Shown one piece after another: positions 52,550 to 61,789 of a stretch of DNA of 64,000 nt. The stretch spans positions 62,001 through 126,000 of the forward strand of contig NZ_JBLTXA010000003.1 of the NCBI RefSeq assembly GCF_048066175.1, in the 5' to 3' direction. Under the pieces are notes generated by a model, which made no database searches, had not been told where the DNA came from, and saw nothing but the letters and a program-made list of their open reading frames with translations. How positions within the stretch are numbered: position 1 is the stretch's first letter; each line of letters opens with the position of its first letter. This stretch comes from Niveispirillum fermenti. GTDB taxonomy: Bacteria > Pseudomonadota > Alphaproteobacteria > Azospirillales > Azospirillaceae. Position numbers and translations under genes: made by a program.

Positions 52550-53131
52550 ATGCTGCGCCGCTCGCTGCTGACCCTGGCCCTGGCCACGCCGTTCCTGTCC
52601 ATCCTGCCCGCCGCGGCCCAGTCCGCCGGTGTCGATTTCACGACGCGGGAGCCGATCGTGCTGGATGTGGCCAGCATCGAGGTGGAAAGCCCCTATGTGC
52701 CCCCCATGAAGCCGCCCAACGTGGATCACCTGATCCCGCTGACGCCGTCGGATTCGGTCCGGCTTTGGGCCACGTCCCGGTTGAAGGCCGGTGGTCCGCA
52801 GGGCCGGGCCCGCGTCATCATCCACGACGCCTCGGTGAAGGAAGAGGACCTGGACCGGACCAAGGGCATCCGGGGCTGGTTCACCAAGGACCAGTCGCAG
52901 AAATATGCGGGCAAGGTCCAGGTGGAGGTCGTGGTGGAGGGCACCTCGCGCGGCTATAACGGCAGCGTGTCCGCCACCGTCGCCCGCGCCACCACGGTGG
53001 CAGAGGACGTGACCCTGGCCGGCCGGGAAAAGACCATGCTGGGCCTGGTCCGCGACCTGGCAGCCGACATGGATACCGAACTGGACAAGAGCATCCGGGC
53101 CAACATGTTCCCGGTCATCATCATCCAGTAG
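52550..53131 (+). CDS. Exported protein of unknown function
   Basis: The product has 193 residues from the ATG at 52550, with AAGGA 8 bases upstream. A signal peptide (RRSLLTLALATPFLSILPAAAQ) is followed by PIVLDVASIEVESPYVPPMKPPNVDHLIPLTPSDSVRLWATSRL, suggesting a periplasmic soluble protein. The middle (RARVIIHDASVKEEDLD and GKVQVEVVVEG) alternates strands. I do not recognise a family. It is convergent with oppF, 69 bases away. Confidence 0.75.
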   Translation: MLRRSLLTLALATPFLSILPAAAQSAGVDFTTREPIVLDVASIEVESPYVPPMKPPNVDHLIPLTPSDSVRLWATSRLKAGGPQGRARVIIHDASVKEEDLDRTKGIRGWFTKDQSQKYAGKVQVEVVVEGTSRGYNGSVSATVARATTVAEDVTLAGREKTMLGLVRDLAADMDTELDKSIRANMFPVIIIQ

Positions 53132-53200
53132 GGTTTTGCTCAGGAGGGGGCACCGGCCTGCCGGCAGTCCCCTTTTGCTGTGGCGCCGTATCAGGCCGGG

Positions 53201-54202
53201 TCAGACCAGCTTGCGGTCGGGCAGGCCCCAATGGTGGCAGGCCACCTGATGGCCGGGGGCCTTTTCCTCCAGCTTGGGTGTCAGATTGGCGCATTCTTCC
53301 GTCGCACGCGGGCAGCGCGTGCGGAAGACACAGCCGGACGGCGGGTTCATGGGGCTGGGCAGGTCGCCGCCCAGCACGATCCGCTCCTTGTTCTTCTCGA
53401 CATCCGGGTCCGGCACCGGCACGGCGGAAATCAGCGCTTGGGTATAGGGGTGCAGGGGGGCGGCATAGATGGCGTCGCGATCCGCGATCTCCATCACCTT
53501 TCCCAGATAAAGCACCATGACGCGGTGGCTGACATGGCGCACGACAGACAGGTCGTGGCTGATGAACAGCAGCGACAGGCCCATCTCCTTTTGCAGATCC
53601 ATCAGCAGGTTGACGATCTGGGCCTGGATCGACACGTCCAGGGCGGACACGGGCTCGTCGCAGACGACCATTTTCGGCTTCAGGATCATGGCCCGCGCGA
53701 TGCCGATGCGCTGGCACTGCCCGCCGGAGAATTCGTGCGGATAGCGGTTGATCATCTGCGGCAGCAGGCCGACCTTGGCCATCATGTCCTTGACCAGGGC
53801 CTTGCGCTCGGCCTTGGGCATCTTGGGCCGGAAGACGGTCAGCGGCTCGGCGATGATGTCGCCGATGGTTATGCGGGGGTTCAGGCTGGCCAGCGGGTCC
53901 TGGAAGACGATCTGCATGTCCTCCCGCTTCTGGCGGATCACCTCCGCCCCCACGCCCGTCAGTTCCGAGCCCATGAACAGCACTTGTCCGTCGGTCGGCT
54001 TGATGAGCTGCAGGATGGCACGGCCCAGCGTGGATTTGCCACAGCCGGACTCGCCCACGATGCCCAGGGTCTCTCCCTCGCCCAGGGCGAAGGAGACGCC
54101 GTCCACGGCCTTCAGCGGCGTGTACCGCCCGATCAGGACGCCGCCGGTGCGGATGGGGAAATGGACCTTCAGGTCGGAGACGCGGAGCAGTTCCTTGGAC
54201 AT
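53201..54202 (-). CDS. oppF: Oligopeptide/dipeptide ABC transporter ATPase (OppF type)
   Basis: The product has 333 residues from MSKELLRVSDLKVHFPI; an ATG three codons upstream is an alternative. The Walker A is GESGCGKSTLGRAIL, the signature FSGGQCQRIGIARAMI, the Walker B MVVCDEPVSALD. The C-terminal oligo_HPY region carries four cysteines (SGCVFRTRCPRATEEC..HQVACH), which in relatives bind a [4Fe-4S] cluster. Last gene of an oppBCDF operon. Confidence 0.95.
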   Translation of the reverse strand: MSKELLRVSDLKVHFPIRTGGVLIGRYTPLKAVDGVSFALGEGETLGIVGESGCGKSTLGRAILQLIKPTDGQVLFMGSELTGVGAEVIRQKREDMQIVFQDPLASLNPRITIGDIIAEPLTVFRPKMPKAERKALVKDMMAKVGLLPQMINRYPHEFSGGQCQRIGIARAMILKPKMVVCDEPVSALDVSIQAQIVNLLMDLQKEMGLSLLFISHDLSVVRHVSHRVMVLYLGKVMEIADRDAIYAAPLHPYTQALISAVPVPDPDVEKNKERIVLGGDLPSPMNPPSGCVFRTRCPRATEECANLTPKLEEKAPGHQVACHHWGLPDRKLV

Positions 54203-54221
54203 GGGGTGCATACTCCGTGCC

Positions 54222-55235
54222 TTATTCGCCGACCGGCAGCGACGGGGCGGCCGGATCGGAAACGGGGTTTTGAAGACTGACCAGGTGGCAGGCCTTGGCA
54301 TGGCCGGGCCCGACCTCGCGCAGCAGCGGCAATTCGCTTACGCAGCGGTCATGCACGAAATCGCAGCGTTCCTGGAACGGGCAGCCCTTGGGCAGGCGCT
54401 GCAGGTTCGGCGGCTGGCCGGGAATGGCATAGAGCGTTTCCGACCGTTCCTCCGTCAGGCGCGGCATGGAGGAAAGCAGGCCGGCGGCGTAAGGGTGGGC
54501 GGGGGAATAGAAGATGTCCCGCACGGTGCCCGTCTCCATGAACCGGCCACCGTACATGACCTGCACCTTGTCGCACAGGCCGGCGACGGTGCCCAGATCA
54601 TGGGTGATCAGCACGATGGCGGCCTTGGTCACGCGCTTCAGGTCGGCCATCAGGTCCAGGATCTGGGCCTGGACCGTCACGTCCAGCGCCGTTGTCGGTT
54701 CATCCGCGATCAGCAGTTCCGGCTCGCACAAAAGCGCCATGGCGATCATGATGCGCTGGCGCATGCCGCCCGACAATTCATGGGGATATTGCGTCAGGCG
54801 CCGGCCCGCCTCCGGGATCCGCACAAGGTTCAGCATTTCCAGCGCGCGCTTGGTGGCGTCGGCGTTGCTCATGCCCTTGTGCTGCACCAGCACCTCGGTC
54901 ATCTGGCGGCCGATGCGCAGATGCGGGGTCAGGCCGGTCATGCTGTCCTGGAAGATCATGGCGATCTTGTCGCCGCGGATCCTGTTCAGTTCCTTGACCG
55001 GCATGCCGACCAGTTCGGTCCCGCGATAGCGGGCGGACCCCAGCGTCCGGCCGTTCTTGGCCAGAAGCCCCATCACGGACATGAAAAGCTGGCTCTTGCC
55101 GGAACCACTCTCACCGACGATGCCGACACATTCTCCCTCGTTTACATCGAAGGAAACGCCGTTGACGGCACTGACCTCGCCATCGGGTGTGGCGAAACGG
55201 ACCTGGAGGTCGCGGACTTCCAAAACTGCGGTCAT
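54222..55235 (-). CDS. oppD: Oligopeptide/dipeptide ABC transporter ATPase (OppD type)
   Basis: The product has 337 residues. The Walker A is GESGSGKSQLFMSVMG, the signature LSGGMRQRIMIAMALL, the Walker B LLIADEPTTALD; the C-terminus has the cysteine-rich segment GCPFQERCDFVHDRC. It pairs with OppF, 19 bases downstream, and follows oppC by 13 bases. Confidence 0.95.
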   Translation of the reverse strand: MTAVLEVRDLQVRFATPDGEVSAVNGVSFDVNEGECVGIVGESGSGKSQLFMSVMGLLAKNGRTLGSARYRGTELVGMPVKELNRIRGDKIAMIFQDSMTGLTPHLRIGRQMTEVLVQHKGMSNADATKRALEMLNLVRIPEAGRRLTQYPHELSGGMRQRIMIAMALLCEPELLIADEPTTALDVTVQAQILDLMADLKRVTKAAIVLITHDLGTVAGLCDKVQVMYGGRFMETGTVRDIFYSPAHPYAAGLLSSMPRLTEERSETLYAIPGQPPNLQRLPKGCPFQERCDFVHDRCVSELPLLREVGPGHAKACHLVSLQNPVSDPAAPSLPVGE

Positions 55236-55248
55236 CTTGTCCGTTCCC

Positions 55249-56166
55249 TTAGCGGTCCTTGGGGTCCAGCGCGTCGCGCAGCCCGTCGCCGATGAAGTTG
55301 AAGCAGAACAGCGTCACCGCCAGGAACACGGCCGGGAAGATCAGCATGTGCGGGGCATTCTCCATCTGGGCGGCCCCTTCGGAAATCAGCACGCCCCAGC
55401 TCGTCATCGGCTCCTGCACGCCCAGGCCCAGGAAGGACAGGAAGCTTTCCACCAGGATCACCACCGGCACCAGCAGGGTGACGAACACGATGACCGGGCC
55501 AATGACGTTGGGGATGATGTGGCGGCGGATGATGTTGGGCGTGGACACGCCGGCGGCGCGGGCCGCCTCGATATATTCCTTGCGCTTCACGGACATGGTC
55601 TGGCCGCGCACGATACGCGCCATGGTCAGCCATTCGACACAGCCGATGGCCGCAAACACCAGGATGATGTGCCGGCCGAACACCACGACCAGGATGATCA
55701 CGAAGAACATCAGCGGCATGGAATAGAGCACGTCGACGATGCGCATCATGACGCTGTCGATGCGACCACCGAAATAGCCGGCGACGGCACCGTAGACGAC
55801 ACCGATGATCAGGGCGACCAGCGTCGTGACGATGCCCACCGCCAGCGACACCTTGGCACCATACAGCGTGCGGATGAACAGGTCGCGGCCATTGGCATCG
55901 GTGCCGAACCAGTGGCTGTTCTCCAGCGTCGGGCCGACGCCGATATAATCCCAGTAGACCGCGTCATATTCATGCGGGCTGAGAAAATCCGCGAAGATCG
56001 CCAGCAAGGTGATGATGCCCAGCACGATCATGCTGACCACGGCCATCTTGTTGGCCAGCAGGCGGCGACGCGCGTCCTGCCAGAGCGACCGGCCCAGAAC
56101 CTCCTCGCCCGCCGCCTTTTCGATCAGGGCCGCCCGTGTGGCGCTGCCGGTGATGTCTTGAACCAT
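55249..56166 (-). CDS. oppC: Oligopeptide/dipeptide ABC permease (OppC type)
   Basis: The product has 305 residues with about six helices. An N-terminal extension precedes KMAVVSMIVLGIITLLAIFADFLSPHEYD and GTDANGRDLFIRTLYGAKVSL, the standard OppC opening. The cytoplasmic EAA-like loop reads EYIEAARAAGVSTPNIIRRHIIPNVIGP. It forms the transport path with OppB. The start is 15 bases after oppB. Confidence 0.95.
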   Translation of the reverse strand: MVQDITGSATRAALIEKAAGEEVLGRSLWQDARRRLLANKMAVVSMIVLGIITLLAIFADFLSPHEYDAVYWDYIGVGPTLENSHWFGTDANGRDLFIRTLYGAKVSLAVGIVTTLVALIIGVVYGAVAGYFGGRIDSVMMRIVDVLYSMPLMFFVIILVVVFGRHIILVFAAIGCVEWLTMARIVRGQTMSVKRKEYIEAARAAGVSTPNIIRRHIIPNVIGPVIVFVTLLVPVVILVESFLSFLGLGVQEPMTSWGVLISEGAAQMENAPHMLIFPAVFLAVTLFCFNFIGDGLRDALDPKDR

Positions 56167-56181
56167 GGGGGTTTCCAGTTC

Positions 56182-57105
56182 TCAGTCGTAGCGCACGCGC
56201 GGGTCCATCAGGCCATAGACCAGATCGACCAGCAGGTTCATCAGCACGATCAGGCTGCCATAGGTGATGACGGTGCCCATCACCAGCGTATAGTCACGGT
56301 TGATGGCACCCTGCACAAAATAGCGGCCGATGCCGGGCAGCCCGAAAATCTGCTCGATCACCACCGAACCGGTCACCAGCCCGGCAACGGCCGGCCCCAG
56401 ATAGGAGATCACGGGCAGCAGGGCCGCGCGCAGCGTGTGCCGGGTGATGATCAGGCGTTCCGGCAACCCCTTGGCATGGGCGGTGCGCACGAAGTTCGAC
56501 CGCAGCACCTCCACCATGCCGCCGCGGGTCAGGCGGCTGATGATGGCGATCTGCGGCAGGGCCAGTGCCACAACCGGCAGAACCAGATGGCGCATCGACC
56601 CATCCCCCAGCCCCGCCACGGGCAACAGGCCGAGATAAATGCCGAAAACCAGGGTCAGCAGCGGCGCCATCACAAAATTCGGGATCGTGATGCCCACCAT
56701 GGCCACACCCATGATGGAATAATCCGTCTTTGAATTCTGCCGCATGGCCGCGATGATGCCCAGCGTGCAGCCGATCACCACGGCCAGGGCAATGGCGGAA
56801 AGACCAAGGCGAAGCGAAACGGGGAAACCGGTGCCGATCAATTCGGATACCGTGAAATCCTTGTAGGTGAAGGAGGGGCCGAAATCACCCTGCAGCGCAT
56901 TGCCCAGATAGATCAGGAACTGTTGCCAGACCGGCTTGTCCAGATTGTAGGCGGCCTTCAGGTTGGCCTCGATCTCCGGCGGCAACACCCGCTCGCTGTC
57001 GAACGGGCCGCCGGGGGCGGAGTGCATCAGGAAAAAGGACAGGGCAACGATCACCAGCAAAGTCGGGATCGCTTCCAGCAGCCGCCGGACGGCATAAGAC
57101 AACAT
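56182..57105 (-). CDS. oppB: Oligopeptide/dipeptide ABC permease (OppB type)
   Basis: The product has 307 residues. MLSYAVRRLLEAIPTLLVIVALSFFLMH is the typical first helix, and LIITRHTLRAALLPVISYLGPAVAGLVTGSVVIEQIFGLPGIGRYFVQGAINRDY is the conserved OppB end. It is the first gene of the operon; no oppA-type gene precedes it within 640 bases. Confidence 0.95.
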   Translation of the reverse strand: MLSYAVRRLLEAIPTLLVIVALSFFLMHSAPGGPFDSERVLPPEIEANLKAAYNLDKPVWQQFLIYLGNALQGDFGPSFTYKDFTVSELIGTGFPVSLRLGLSAIALAVVIGCTLGIIAAMRQNSKTDYSIMGVAMVGITIPNFVMAPLLTLVFGIYLGLLPVAGLGDGSMRHLVLPVVALALPQIAIISRLTRGGMVEVLRSNFVRTAHAKGLPERLIITRHTLRAALLPVISYLGPAVAGLVTGSVVIEQIFGLPGIGRYFVQGAINRDYTLVMGTVITYGSLIVLMNLLVDLVYGLMDPRVRYD

Positions 57106-57748
57106 CTACAGGGTCCCTCCATCGCGCCTTATTCAGCCGGCATGGACTCTGCCATGCGCCAAACGCATCCCGCGCGGACGGCATGACATGTCTGTGAAAA
57201 AACCGTCCCTGTCAACCGTGCCACGGCAAAAGAGATATTATTTCAAGTCTAGACATGTCCGCGGGCCATTCATCATTTAATGCAGGCCGTATCGGGTAAT
57301 TTTTGGTGCCGGAAACGCGCGAGGGCATATTCCGGTATTCGCCGGTTCCGTTCCATTCATCATCCACCGCCCATGATCGTGCCGGGTTTCACGGCGGGTT
57401 TCCAGTTCAATCACCGGCACTGCGTCCTGTCCGCCGCCGCCATGGGCGGGCTCTCCGGTTACCGGGTCGTGCCCAGGGGGCGGGCCCCGGCGCATGGCCC
57501 GTGGCGGTGATCCGGCCGCAGGTCCGTCTCCAGTTAAGATTGTTTCGCAACAAGCCCCTACCTTGAGCGAAATCGACGAAAATGGGGGGCTGATCCCCCC
57601 TTCTGGGATTTGCCCCGCACCGCAAAAAGCGCTACACCACGCACCGAAACAGCCATCCTCGGCAGGCCGGTTGTTCCCGGACGCTGGAGCCGGGGCGAAG
57701 GTGCGGCCCGCCTAATTCCCGCGACCCCGTTGGAGGAGTCACCCCCTT
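57106..57748. other. 643-base divergent region between oppB and acnA
   Basis: It contains two GACATGTC palindromes as larger inverted copies (57185-57193 and 57251-57259) upstream of oppB, possible regulator sites. A GGGGGG-CTGAT-CCCCCC hairpin lies at 57584-57600 in the acnA leader. I see no convincing gene. Confidence 0.5.
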
Positions 57749-60457
57749 ATGTCCACGACCACCGGCACCGACAGCCTGAAAACCCGCCGCACATTGACCG
57801 TCGGCGGCAAGTCCGTTGATTATTTCAGCATTCCCGAAGCCGAGAAGGCCGGCCTGGGCGATGTATCGCGCCTGCCCTTCTCGATGAAGGTGCTGCTGGA
57901 GAACCTGCTGCGCTTCGAAGATGGGCGCACGGTGAGCGTGGACGACGTGAAGGCCGTCGCCCAGTGGCTGGTCGACAAGCGGTCCGACCGCGAGATCGCC
58001 TATCGTCCGGCCCGCGTGCTGATGCAGGATTTCACGGGCGTTCCGGCCGTCTGCGATCTGGCCGCGATGCGCGAGGCCATGGTGGCGCTGGGTGGTGATC
58101 CGACCAAGATCAACCCGCTGACCCCGGTCGATCTGGTCATCGACCATTCGGTGATGGTCGATGCCTTCGGCACCCCGCAGGCCTTTGACGAGAATGTGGA
58201 CCTGGAATTCCAGCGCAATGGCGAACGGTACGAGTTCCTGCGCTGGGGCCAGAAGGCCTTCAACAATTTCCGCGTCGTGCCGCCGGGCACCGGCATCTGC
58301 CACCAGGTGAACCTGGAATATCTGGCCCAGACCGTCTGGACCGATACCGACCAGACCGGCGCGACCGTGGCCTATCCGGACACGCTGGTCGGCACCGACA
58401 GCCACACGACCATGGTCAACGGCATGGCCGTGCTGGGCTGGGGCGTGGGCGGTATCGAGGCCGAAGCCGCGATGCTGGGCCAGCCCATCTCCATGCTGAT
58501 CCCGGAAGTCGTCGGCTTCAAGCTGACCGGCAAGCTGCGTGAGGGTGCGACCGCCACCGATCTGGTGCTGACCGTCACCCAGATGCTGCGCGCGAAGAAG
58601 GTGGTCGGCAAGTTCGTGGAATTCTACGGTTCGGGCCTGGACGCCCTGACCCTGGCCGACCGCGCGACGATCGCCAACATGGCCCCGGAATATGGCGCCA
58701 CCTGCGGCATCTTCCCGATCGATGCCGAGACCATCCGCTTCCTGCACTTCACCGGCCGCGACGCCGACCGCGTGGCGCTGGTGGAAGCCTATGCCAAGGC
58801 CCAGGGCATGTGGCGCGATGCCAACTCGCCCGAGCCGGTCTTCACCGATACGCTGGAACTGGACCTTGGTTCGGTTGAGCCGTCCCTGGCCGGCCCGAAG
58901 CGTCCGCAGGACCGCGTGCTGCTGTCCAACGTCACCAAGGAATTCGGCGAATTCCTGGCCACCGACGTTGCCGGCCGCCCCGTCAGCCAGCCGACCGACG
59001 TTGCCGGTGCCGATTACAAGCTGGATCACGGCCATGTCGTGATCGCCGCCATCACCAGCTGCACCAACACCTCCAACCCGTCGGTGCTGTTCGCCGCCGG
59101 CCTGGTGGCGAAGAAGGCGGTGGAACTGGGCCTGAAGACCAAGCCGTGGGTGAAGCCCTCGCTGGCGCCCGGGTCCCAGGTCGTGACCGACTATCTGAAT
59201 GCCGCCGGCCTGTCGTCCTATCTGGATCAGCTCGGCTTCAATCTGGTCGGCTATGGCTGCACCACCTGCATCGGCAATTCCGGTCCGCTGCCGGACCCGA
59301 TCGCCGCCGCCGTGGATGCGGGCAAGCTGACCGTCGCGTCGGTTCTGTCGGGCAATCGCAACTTCGAAGGCCGCGTGTCCCCGCAGGTCCGCGCCAACTA
59401 TCTGGCCTCCCCGCCGCTGGTGGTGGCCTATGCCCTGGCCGGCACGCTGCACCTGGACATCTCCAAGGATCCGATCGGCACGGGCAAGGACGGCAAGCCC
59501 GTCTACCTGAAGGACATCTGGCCGTCGAACAAGGAGATCGAGGACACGATCGCCCAGTTCCTGACGCGCGACATGTTCGTCAGCCGCTATGCCAACGTGT
59601 TCCAGGGTCCGGAACAGTGGCAGAAGATCAAGACCGTCGAGGGCATGACCTACAAGTGGGACGACAAGTCGACCTACGCGAAGCGTCCGCCGCTGTTCGA
59701 CGGCATCACCATGCAGCCGGGCGACGTGTCCGATGTGAAGGGGGCCCGTGCGCTCGCCATTCTGGGCGACAGCATCACCACCGACCACATCTCCCCGGCC
59801 GGCAACATCAAGAAGGCCAGCCCGGCCGGTGAATACCTGCTGGAGAATGGCGTCACCGTCGCCGACTTCAACAGCTATGGCGCCCGCCGCGGCAACCATG
59901 AAGTCATGATGCGTGGCACCTTCGCCAATATCCGCATCAAGAACGAGATGGTGCCGGGTGTCGAAGGCGGCGTGACCAAGTATGTCCCGACCGGCGACGT
60001 CATGCCGATCTACAATGCCTCCATGAAGTATCAGGCCGAGGGCACGCCGCTGGTCGTGTTCGCGGGCGCCGAGTATGGCACCGGTTCCTCGCGTGACTGG
60101 GCGGCCAAGGGCACCCGCCTGCTGGGCGTTCGCGCCGTGGTGGCGGAAAGCTTCGAGCGTATCCACCGGTCCAATCTGGTCGGCATGGGCATCCTTCCGC
60201 TTCAGTACCCGGCCGGTGTGAACCGCAAGACGCTGAAGCTGGATGGCTCGGAAACCTTCGACATCGTGGGTGTCGAAGCCGGCCTGAAGCCGCGCATGAA
60301 CCTGACGCTGACCATCACCCGCGCCGACGGGTCGAAGGAGACGCTGGACCTGCTGTGCCGCATCGACACGCTGGACGAGGTCGATTATTTCAAGAATGGC
60401 GGCATCCTGCAGTACGTGCTGCGCAATCTGGCGGCCCCGGCCGCCGCCGCAGAGTAA
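57749..60457 (+). CDS. acnA: Aconitate hydratase AcnA
   Basis: The product has 902 residues, the usual AcnA/IRP length. The [4Fe-4S] cysteines are in ITSCTNTSNPSV (about residue 437) and YGCTTCIGNSGPLPD (about 503). The substrate region LVGTDSHTTMVNGMAVLGWGVGGIEAEA and the C-terminal swivel block LVVFAGAEYGTGSSRDWAAKG are standard. It isomerises citrate to isocitrate in the TCA cycle. It depends on Fe-S cluster supply such as the SUF system encoded in this window. Confidence 0.97.
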   Translation: MSTTTGTDSLKTRRTLTVGGKSVDYFSIPEAEKAGLGDVSRLPFSMKVLLENLLRFEDGRTVSVDDVKAVAQWLVDKRSDREIAYRPARVLMQDFTGVPAVCDLAAMREAMVALGGDPTKINPLTPVDLVIDHSVMVDAFGTPQAFDENVDLEFQRNGERYEFLRWGQKAFNNFRVVPPGTGICHQVNLEYLAQTVWTDTDQTGATVAYPDTLVGTDSHTTMVNGMAVLGWGVGGIEAEAAMLGQPISMLIPEVVGFKLTGKLREGATATDLVLTVTQMLRAKKVVGKFVEFYGSGLDALTLADRATIANMAPEYGATCGIFPIDAETIRFLHFTGRDADRVALVEAYAKAQGMWRDANSPEPVFTDTLELDLGSVEPSLAGPKRPQDRVLLSNVTKEFGEFLATDVAGRPVSQPTDVAGADYKLDHGHVVIAAITSCTNTSNPSVLFAAGLVAKKAVELGLKTKPWVKPSLAPGSQVVTDYLNAAGLSSYLDQLGFNLVGYGCTTCIGNSGPLPDPIAAAVDAGKLTVASVLSGNRNFEGRVSPQVRANYLASPPLVVAYALAGTLHLDISKDPIGTGKDGKPVYLKDIWPSNKEIEDTIAQFLTRDMFVSRYANVFQGPEQWQKIKTVEGMTYKWDDKSTYAKRPPLFDGITMQPGDVSDVKGARALAILGDSITTDHISPAGNIKKASPAGEYLLENGVTVADFNSYGARRGNHEVMMRGTFANIRIKNEMVPGVEGGVTKYVPTGDVMPIYNASMKYQAEGTPLVVFAGAEYGTGSSRDWAAKGTRLLGVRAVVAESFERIHRSNLVGMGILPLQYPAGVNRKTLKLDGSETFDIVGVEAGLKPRMNLTLTITRADGSKETLDLLCRIDTLDEVDYFKNGGILQYVLRNLAAPAAAAE

Positions 60458-60587
60458 CCGACGCCCTGATGGACAGGGTTCCCGTCTGGGAACCCTGTCC
60501 GGTCTGCCGGCGGCAAATACCGCTGGCGGGCAGGCGGGATGAAGGGCAGGGGCGTCGGTGCAATCCGGCGCTCACCCTGCACAAAGA

Positions 60588-60618
60588 AAACCCGGCGGAA
60601 CCATCCGCCGGGTTTTTT
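60588..60618 (+). terminator. Intrinsic terminator of acnA
   Basis: AAACCCGGCGGA pairs with TCCGCCGGGTTT around ACCA, followed by TTTT. It begins 130 bases after the acnA stop. The A-rich left flank means it could also serve the convergent operon. Confidence 0.85.
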
Positions 60619-60668
60619 CATGAACGGGGCTTGTTTCCGGACATCCCCGGCGGGCTGGCCGGGGATGT

Positions 60669-61277
60669 CTAGCGCTGCTCGTCGCCTTCCCCTGGCCTGG
60701 GGCCCGGCGGTGCTGCCATCGGGGCGCGGGCCGGGTCGAATGGAATGGCACCGGGCGGTGGCGGGGGCATGCCCGGTTCGCGGCCGCCCGGCCCGTCATT
60801 CATCAGCAGGCGGGGGCCGCGCATCTCCGTCAGGCGGCGTCTTCCCTCCGGCGACAATTTCTCCAGGACGGCGATGATCGTATCGGTCTGGCCACGCTCC
60901 ATCGCCTGACGTTCGGCTGCGGCCTTCTCCAACTCCGTGCGCAGGGCGGCGGCGTCGAAGGGGTCGGCCTGCATCAGATCACGAAGGTTATCGATACGGC
61001 TCCGGAATGTTTTGGCGCGCTCGGCGAATTTTTCCATATCGCCTTCGAAATGATCCCGAAGTATCTGGGCATCGGCTGGCGGAAGATCATCGATTTTCCG
61101 CCGCAGGGCGATCATGGGACCACCGAAGCCCGGGGGGCCCTCCGGACCGTCCGCCATCATGCGTGGCGGATGGGGCGGGGTGGGCGCCAGCCAGTGGGGA
61201 ACCTGCGTTCCCAGCAGGAAAAGGTTGAGGCCGACCGACGCCAGCAGCGCGGTCTGGATCAGGCGGTTGCGGTTCAT
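60669..61277 (-). CDS. Periplasmic metal-sensor-like protein (ZraP/CnrX-like)
   Basis: The product has 202 residues. An N-terminal anchor or signal (LIQTALLASVGLNLFLLGTQV) leads to a helical region (MIALRRKIDDLPPADAQILRDHFEGDMEKFAERAKTFRSRIDNLRDLM..TELEKAAAERQAMERGQTDTIIAVLEKLSPEGRRRL) typical of the Metal_resist family of CnrX/ZraP-like proteins. The tail is Pro/Gly-rich. Start overlaps the stop of the membrane protein gene by four bases. It would be the periplasmic sensor of a sigma/anti-sigma system. Confidence 0.85.
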   Translation of the reverse strand: MNRNRLIQTALLASVGLNLFLLGTQVPHWLAPTPPHPPRMMADGPEGPPGFGGPMIALRRKIDDLPPADAQILRDHFEGDMEKFAERAKTFRSRIDNLRDLMQADPFDAAALRTELEKAAAERQAMERGQTDTIIAVLEKLSPEGRRRLTEMRGPRLLMNDGPGGREPGMPPPPPGAIPFDPARAPMAAPPGPRPGEGDEQR

Positions 61278-61789
61278 TGGAACAGGCTTTCCAGGGCGGA
61301 CGGGGTGAAAAGGGCGCCGGCCAGATCATTGCCGGCGGTGGCCGTGACGGCGGTGACCGCGGGGGCGGGGCCTGTCGCCGGTGTCACGGTGCCGACGAGG
61401 ATTCCGGCCGCGGTGCAGGCCGCCAGCCCGGCTGTGCGGGGCCAGACGGGGGCAAGTGTATCCACCCAGCGGCGCAGACGCTGTGCAAAAGGGGGCGGCC
61501 GCCGCACCGGCTGCCGTGCGGGCAGGTCGGCCAGGGCCCCGGCCACGACCCGGGCCACGCGATCGGCCCCTGTGTCGGGCCGCGGGGCCATGTCCAGCAG
61601 TCCGTCCAGGGCCGCGGCCTGTCGCAGGGCCGCGTGTGCCTCTCTGGTGCTCGCCAGCAATGCCTGGGCCGGGCCACGCCATTCGGCAGGCCAGCGGTCC
61701 GGTGCGGCGCCGTACTGCTCCAGCAGGCTCCGGAAGGTGGCCATCCCCATGGCCGTCTCCCGATCCGCATCTTGCTTCGGTTCCCTCAT
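61274..61789 (-). CDS. Putative anti-sigma factor, single-pass membrane protein
   Basis: The product has 171 residues. The cytoplasmic N-terminal part (about 100 residues) includes FRSLLEQYGAAPDRWPAEWRGPAQALLASTREAHAALRQAAALDGLLD. One membrane helix (TAGLAACTAAGILVGTVTPA, about 118-137) and a short periplasmic tail follow. Gene order (sigma, this, sensor), four-base overlaps on both sides and topology indicate an anti-sigma factor like CnrY. Sequence alone does not prove it. Confidence 0.75.
   Translation of the reverse strand: MREPKQDADRETAMGMATFRSLLEQYGAAPDRWPAEWRGPAQALLASTREAHAALRQAAALDGLLDMAPRPDTGADRVARVVAGALADLPARQPVRRPPPFAQRLRRWVDTLAPVWPRTAGLAACTAAGILVGTVTPATGPAPAVTAVTATAGNDLAGALFTPSALESLFQ

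Noticed and set aside
55057..56733. Plus-strand frame rich in His, Asp and Gln
   Set aside because: Antisense of oppB/oppC; the composition follows from membrane-protein codons on the other strand.
57632..60166. 844-residue minus-strand frame opposite acnA
   Set aside because: Antisense shadow of aconitase; no motif.
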